From the NCBI GenBank assembly GCA_023807065.1, contig JAJJLU010000004.1, positions 1 through 64,000 on the forward strand: DNA of 64,000 nucleotides, read 5' to 3'. Positions 60,316 through 64,000 of this stretch are shown here, piece after piece. The number at the start of each line of letters is the position of its first letter. Position 1 is the stretch's first letter. A program made the translations under genes and the position numbers. The DNA is from Isotricha intestinalis. Lineage: Eukaryota > Ciliophora > Litostomatea > Vestibuliferida > Isotrichidae. The notes under the pieces are model-generated. The model saw only the letters and a program-made list of their open reading frames with translations. It ran no database searches and was not told the DNA's origin.

Positions 60316-61518
60316 TTATTTATTTAATTTTACAGATTCAGCTAAATTATCGATTTCAGCAGGTTCTGATAAATTATCACATTCAGGAGTAGGAGTAACT
60401 GAATCATTAAAAGTTTTACTTTTTTTAATCATTTTACTAGAATTACTAATATTCTTTGATTGAGATATATTTTGTTGACTTATATTTGAAGCTTGTGTTG
60501 ATATTGAATCTAATAAATGAAATTCATTTTTTGATTGTTTAATATTAGAATTATTTTGATTTATTGAATTCATCATTTGTTGAGGATTAGCATTTGATAT
60601 TTGAGAAACATCCTTTAAAAGACGATAAGAATTATTATTATTATTATTGTTGCTACAATTAACACTATTATTCTTATTAATATTATTGCTGTTAACATTA
60701 ACACTATTATTCTTATTAATATTATTGCTGTTAACATTAACACTATTATTATTATTAATATTATTGTTGTTAAAATTAGCACTATTACTTTTATTAAAAC
60801 TATTATTATTAAAAGGATAAAAACCTTGTCCTCCTTGATATTGACAATCATCAACTTCTTTCATATTATTATTAAATGATAAATTTTTAAAGAACGATTG
60901 ATTTGATAAATTGCAATTTTGGATATTACTGGAAGAAACATTATTAAATTTATCTCCAAAATTAAAAACAAATTTTCGACAATCAGCGTGACATTGTAAT
61001 TTATAAATAATTAAATTTTCATCATTTTGTTTAACTTCTAAAAGTTTAATTAAATTTTGATTTACAAAATTATCTTTATTTAATTCACAGTTTTGAATAA
61101 ATTGTTTTCCAAATTTATTACTTAACATTTGTTTAAATTGAGGAAATTCTTCTATTTCAAAATTTTGAGAACCAAATAAAATATTATCAAAATAACTTCT
61201 TAAATTATTTGGAACTTGATTTCCTTTCATTAAAAATGCAATTTTTTCTTTAATTATAGAACATGAATTAATTAATATATCTAGTGAATAAACTGAATTT
61301 TCTTTATTGATAATTTCATCCATTTTTATTTTACAAACGTCTAAATTCTTTACTTTGAAATATTTATCTATTTCTAAATAAGTTTTATTTATCATTTGTA
61401 TTGTCTTATTTTTTAAATTTTGATATTTATTTTTTAAAAGTAAAATCATTGCCAACATTTCATTTACAGAAGGAATTTTATTTTCAGTTGTATTTTGAGG
61501 ATTTTTTGTTTCTGACAT
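60316..61518 (-). CDS. IST1-domain protein (ESCRT-III related)
   Basis: 400 residues. Residues about 25-162 match the IST1 (Regulator of Vps4) helical domain: KTIQMINKTYLEIDKYFKVK, then NKENSVYSLDILINSCSIIK, then PNNLRSYFDNILFGSQNFEI and EEFPQFKQMLSNKFGKQFIQ, and VNQNLIKLLEV, which correspond to the CPxxLxxxIxxLIYAAPR, ELxxIRxxLxxKYGKEF and VNxKLIEKL blocks of IST1. IST1 regulates the AAA ATPase Vps4 during multivesicular-body sorting and membrane scission. The C-terminal half is Asn/Ser-rich, includes a 13-residue repeat, and ends with an acidic, Pro-containing tail (TPTPECDNLSEPAEIDNL); I see no clear MIT-interacting motif. Confidence 0.8.
   Translation of the reverse strand: MSETKNPQNTTENKIPSVNEMLAMILLLKNKYQNLKNKTIQMINKTYLEIDKYFKVKNLDVCKIKMDEIINKENSVYSLDILINSCSIIKEKIAFLMKGNQVPNNLRSYFDNILFGSQNFEIEEFPQFKQMLSNKFGKQFIQNCELNKDNFVNQNLIKLLEVKQNDENLIIYKLQCHADCRKFVFNFGDKFNNVSSSNIQNCNLSNQSFFKNLSFNNNMKEVDDCQYQGGQGFYPFNNNSFNKSNSANFNNNNINNNNSVNVNSNNINKNNSVNVNSNNINKNNSVNCSNNNNNNNSYRLLKDVSQISNANPQQMMNSINQNNSNIKQSKNEFHLLDSISTQASNISQQNISQSKNISNSSKMIKKSKTFNDSVTPTPECDNLSEPAEIDNLAESVKLNK
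60655..60775. repeat. 39-bp in-frame tandem repeat in IST1-domain gene
   Basis: About three copies of a 39-bp unit that encodes 13 residues (NSVNVNSNNINKN). The first two copies are almost identical in DNA; the outer ones are degraded. It lies wholly inside the Asn-rich half of the protein and keeps frame. Confidence 0.85.
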
Positions 61519-61664
61519 TTTTTATTTTATTTAATTTAATCTATTTTTTATATATTTATAAGATTTTTTTTATATCAAATTACATAAAATAATTAATTAT
61601 AAATTTATATAAAATAATTATTGAATTTTAAATAAAAAAAAATTAAAAAAAAAACAGAAAAAAA

Positions 61665-62849
61665 ATGGGAGAAACAAATTCAAAAAATGATGATTTAAAT
61701 AATAATAATTTATATGAAATCAAAGATGATATATCTATTAAAAGAAAATCTTCTATTTTAAAAAAACCAAAACATAAATTAGTTTCTTTAAAAAGTTCTC
61801 CAAATTTATTAAATTTAGGAGCTCAAGGTTATTTAAATACAATTAAATACAGAAAAAAATTTAAAAAAGAAAGTTCTAAAAAAGTAATTATTAAAACTGA
61901 AAAAAACGAATATTTTTTTATGGATGACGCAACAAAAATTAAAAAAAATTGTTCTTCTACAATAGATTTAAATTCTTTAGCAAAAGAAAAATTTTTAGAT
62001 GATTTATTTTTCTTAAAAGACGAAGAAAACAATGAAGAATTAAATAATAATCATAATAATAACAACAATAGTGAATTAAATATTAAAAATAATGAAATTA
62101 ATGATATTAAAGTAAATGAAGTAAAAAATAATTTGATTGAAAATAATATTAATGAAAAAAATAATTTTGAAAATGAAAGTGATGAAAGTAATAGTTCTGA
62201 AATTGATGTTGAAAATAAAAATGAATTTAAATTTATTTATGAAAAGAATTATTTAGATGAAAATAATAATGAATATATAAATATGAATAATGAAAATTCA
62301 TTATTTATATTTAACTGGGATGATACTTTACATTGTAATTCATATATAATAAAAAAACAAAATTTATCAAAAGAAGAAAAAGAAAAAATAAAAAAATGTG
62401 AAAAAGGATTAAAAAAATTATTTAACATAACTTTATTAAAAGGAAAAATTTTTGTAATAACAAATTTAGATATTATTAATATTGAAACTATAATAATAAA
62501 ATATTATCCTTCTTTACATTCTATATTAAATAAAATTGAAATTATCTGTTTAAAAGAATATAATCATTTAAATGAAAAAGAAAAAATTTATTCTTTTATA
62601 AATCAATTAAAAAATGAAAATAATGAATTAATAAAAAATATTATTTTTTTATCTGATTGTTTTACTAATGACAATGAAGTTTCTGATTTTTTAAAAAAAA
62701 AATTTAGTAAAGCTATAATTAAAATAATTAAATTTAAAGAAAATCCAAATCCTGATGAATTAAATAATATTTTTAAGTTTGTTAATGAAAAAATAGATGA
62801 AGTTTATAATGATCAAAGAAATTTAGTATTAAAAATTGATAAAAATTAA
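61665..62849 (+). CDS. HAD-like protein with altered nucleophile motif
   Basis: 394 residues. The first 210 are low-complexity; MGETNSKN could be myristoylated and KRKSSILKKPK is a basic patch. The C-terminal part is a HAD-superfamily domain of the type seen in plants and protists: LFIFNWDDTLHC (216-223) as motif I, GKIFVITNLDI as motif II, and IIFLSDCFTNDNE as motif III/IV. In active HAD phosphatases motif I starts with Asp (D-W-D-D-T); here the nucleophile is Asn217, while Asp219 is kept. It may therefore be a non-catalytic or binding member. Divergent from the IST1-domain gene, 146 bp between starts. Confidence 0.78.
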   Translation: MGETNSKNDDLNNNNLYEIKDDISIKRKSSILKKPKHKLVSLKSSPNLLNLGAQGYLNTIKYRKKFKKESSKKVIIKTEKNEYFFMDDATKIKKNCSSTIDLNSLAKEKFLDDLFFLKDEENNEELNNNHNNNNNSELNIKNNEINDIKVNEVKNNLIENNINEKNNFENESDESNSSEIDVENKNEFKFIYEKNYLDENNNEYINMNNENSLFIFNWDDTLHCNSYIIKKQNLSKEEKEKIKKCEKGLKKLFNITLLKGKIFVITNLDIINIETIIIKYYPSLHSILNKIEIICLKEYNHLNEKEKIYSFINQLKNENNELIKNIIFLSDCFTNDNEVSDFLKKKFSKAIIKIIKFKENPNPDELNNIFKFVNEKIDEVYNDQRNLVLKIDKN

Positions 62850-63031
62850 AAATATTTTAATTCGAACATTAATAAGAAAAAAAATATTTGTAAATTAAAA
62901 TTCTGTTTTGTAAAAATGAGTTTACAAAATTAATTAAACTTATTTATTTATTATAATATTATTTATTAAATATTGAAATATTGATTAAAAAATATTTTTA
63001 AGAATATTCTAAAAATTATTTTTAATTAAAA

Positions 63032-63586
63032 ATGGAATTTGAATATTCTTATAATTCAACAACAACAGAATCAATAAATGAAAATTTAATTTATGAAGAT
63101 TTTCAAAATTTAAAAACCCAAGAAATAATTTCTTATATTTCTTTATATTTTAATAATTTAATAAACCAAAATTATAAAAATAAAAATAAAAAAAAAGAAA
63201 GACAAAATGATGATTTTTACTCAAGAAAAATTCCTTTATTAACAATAGAAAAATATTTAAATAGAATAATTAAATATACTCAAATTGAAAAATCAACTTT
63301 AATTATTTCTTTTATTTATATTTTACATATAATTGAAAAAGGAAAATATATTATTTGTAAAAATAATATATATAGATTAATTTTGTCTTCTTGTTTAATT
63401 GCTTTTAAATTTAATGAAGAAAAGAATTATTTTAAAAATTCTTATTTTGGTACAATTGGGGGAATAAATTTAAATGAAATTAATTTTTTAGAATATTCAA
63501 TTCTTTCTAAAATCAATTATCAATTGTATATTAATGAAAATGAATTTTATTTTCTCGTAGAACAAATTATTAAAAATGAAAAATAA
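63032..63586 (+). CDS. PHO80-type (P/U) cyclin
   Basis: 184 residues, a compact single cyclin box, as usual for the family. IPLLTIEKYLNRIIKYTQIE, then STLIISFIYILHIIEKGKYI, then IYRLILSSCLIAFKFNEEKN, YFGTIGGINLNEINFLEYSI and LYINENEFYFLVEQII match the PHO80/P-U cyclin pattern (I-x-I-x-x-Y-L-x-R-I-x-K-Y; V-H-R-L-L-x-x-x-x-x-A-x-K; V-G-G-x-x-x-x-E-L-N-x-L-E). P/U cyclins partner CDK5/Pho85-type kinases or, in trypanosomes, cell-cycle CDKs. The chromosome also encodes a CDK at 11281; pairing is untested. N-terminus short and Asn/Ser/Thr-rich. Confidence 0.9.
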   Translation: MEFEYSYNSTTTESINENLIYEDFQNLKTQEIISYISLYFNNLINQNYKNKNKKKERQNDDFYSRKIPLLTIEKYLNRIIKYTQIEKSTLIISFIYILHIIEKGKYIICKNNIYRLILSSCLIAFKFNEEKNYFKNSYFGTIGGINLNEINFLEYSILSKINYQLYINENEFYFLVEQIIKNEK

Positions 63587-63903
63587 AAAAATTCTTTTAT
63601 TTTTCTTGTATTAAATATATATACTGTTTTTAATATATATTTGTATTCTTAATAATAAAAAGGTATAGTACTAGTTTATTTTATTAAAAAGAAAATTAAT
63701 GTAGAACATAAAATTTATTAATAAAGTAGTAAAATATAATTTTTTAGGTAGAAAATAATAAAAATATAAAAAACAATAAAATATAAAATAATCAGATAAA
63801 ATAAATTAAAAAATATTAATTTTATAAAAATAAATTAAAGAAAAGGATAGTAAATTTTTATTTAATTAATAAAAATAAAATTACCATAATTAAAAAAAAT
63901 TAA
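63587..63903. other. Intergenic, no gene seen
   Basis: 317 bp between two plus-strand genes; AT-rich, no ORF, repeat or RNA structure recognised. Confidence 0.55.
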
Positions 63904-64000
63904 ATGAATTCTTATTCAAAATATAAATTTTCAAACAATAATATTTATTCAGAAAGGGCGTTAAATCCAGATTTAAATGTATTAAAAAAGCCAAATTCAT
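63904..64000 (+). CDS. Start of a further gene, cut by the window edge
   Basis: An ATG at 63904 opens a frame that continues to the last base: MNSYSKYKFSNNNIYSERAL, then NPDLNVLKKPNS. 32 codons are visible. The A-rich leader and the gcg and cca codons in a protein-like order support coding. Too short to assign; the right-hand part lies outside the window. Confidence 0.6.
   Translation, partial: MNSYSKYKFSNNNIYSERALNPDLNVLKKPNS

Noticed and set aside
60280..60340. A GTAAAA...TTTAG segment at the 3' end of the IST1-domain gene that looks like an intron
   Set aside because: Splicing it would only bring in an immediate TAA; the unspliced end is simpler.
60254..60463. Plus-strand ORF at the 3' end of the IST1-domain gene
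   Set aside because: It overlaps the coding end of the real gene antisense and resembles nothing.
1..64000. tRNA, rRNA, CRISPR array, intact transposon
   Set aside because: No GC-rich cloverleaf-like segment, rRNA motif, regular spacer array or transposase ORF was seen in the intergenic regions.

Overview
The window is the left end of a very AT-rich linear eukaryotic chromosome, most likely a macronuclear chromosome of a ciliate. It opens with four and a half copies of the heptamer CCCCAAT. Every long reading frame is open under the standard genetic code, with TAA used at nearly all stops, TGA at two and TAG at one real gene end. Introns are few and tiny (40-51 nt, GT...AG), genes are packed about 1.5 kb apart on both strands, and proteins are rich in Asn, Lys, Ile and Glu. 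A ciliate telomere combined with unreassigned stop codons points to a litostome such as an entodiniomorph rumen ciliate; that placement is inference, partly from memory of rumen-ciliate genomes, and not proven here.

Layout. 0-10 kb: three minus-strand genes running toward the telomere (an Hsp110-like ATPase with a possible lipid anchor, and two large secretory-pathway membrane proteins), then a coiled-coil/WD40 gene. 10-18 kb: a CS-domain cochaperone, a CDK1-like kinase, a short CEP104/FAP256 homologue, a PX sorting nexin and a TBC Rab-GAP that share a 33-bp divergent promoter, and an unknown gene. 18.4-21.2 kb: a gene-poor island with a decayed HTH/transposase-like relic and a chimeric locus, where a 3'-truncated duplicate of the gene at 55.9 kb is joined to an inverted 5' fragment of a histone H2A gene. 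21-41 kb: ARF1, AIP1/WDR1, a 2175-residue coiled-coil protein, a first cyclic-nucleotide phosphodiesterase (PDE), ATG16, RTF2, and a probably acylated IQ/MORN protein. 41-56 kb: an ELMO-domain protein, TFIIA-gamma, an Erv/ALR-fold protein without its CxxC, a multi-pass transporter-like protein, a RING-H2 protein, a histidine acid phosphatase and several Asn-rich or coiled-coil proteins. 56-64 kb: the full-length partner of the chimeric gene, a second PDE (spliced), an IST1-domain protein, a HAD-like protein with an altered nucleophile, a PHO80-type cyclin and the start of one more gene.

The genes are not an operon or a single pathway. Membrane traffic and autophagy are well represented (ARF1, ELMO, TBC, PX, ATG16, IST1), along with cilium/cortex proteins (CEP104-like, MORN, coiled coils), cell-cycle control (CDK, cyclin) and cyclic-nucleotide turnover (two PDEs). 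A recurrent theme is a recognisable enzyme fold with one key residue replaced: Erv without CxxC, HAD Asp to Asn, PDE Gln to Met, ELMO Arg to Lys, and Hsp70-type Asp to Asn. No RNA genes, CRISPR arrays or intact transposons were recognised.
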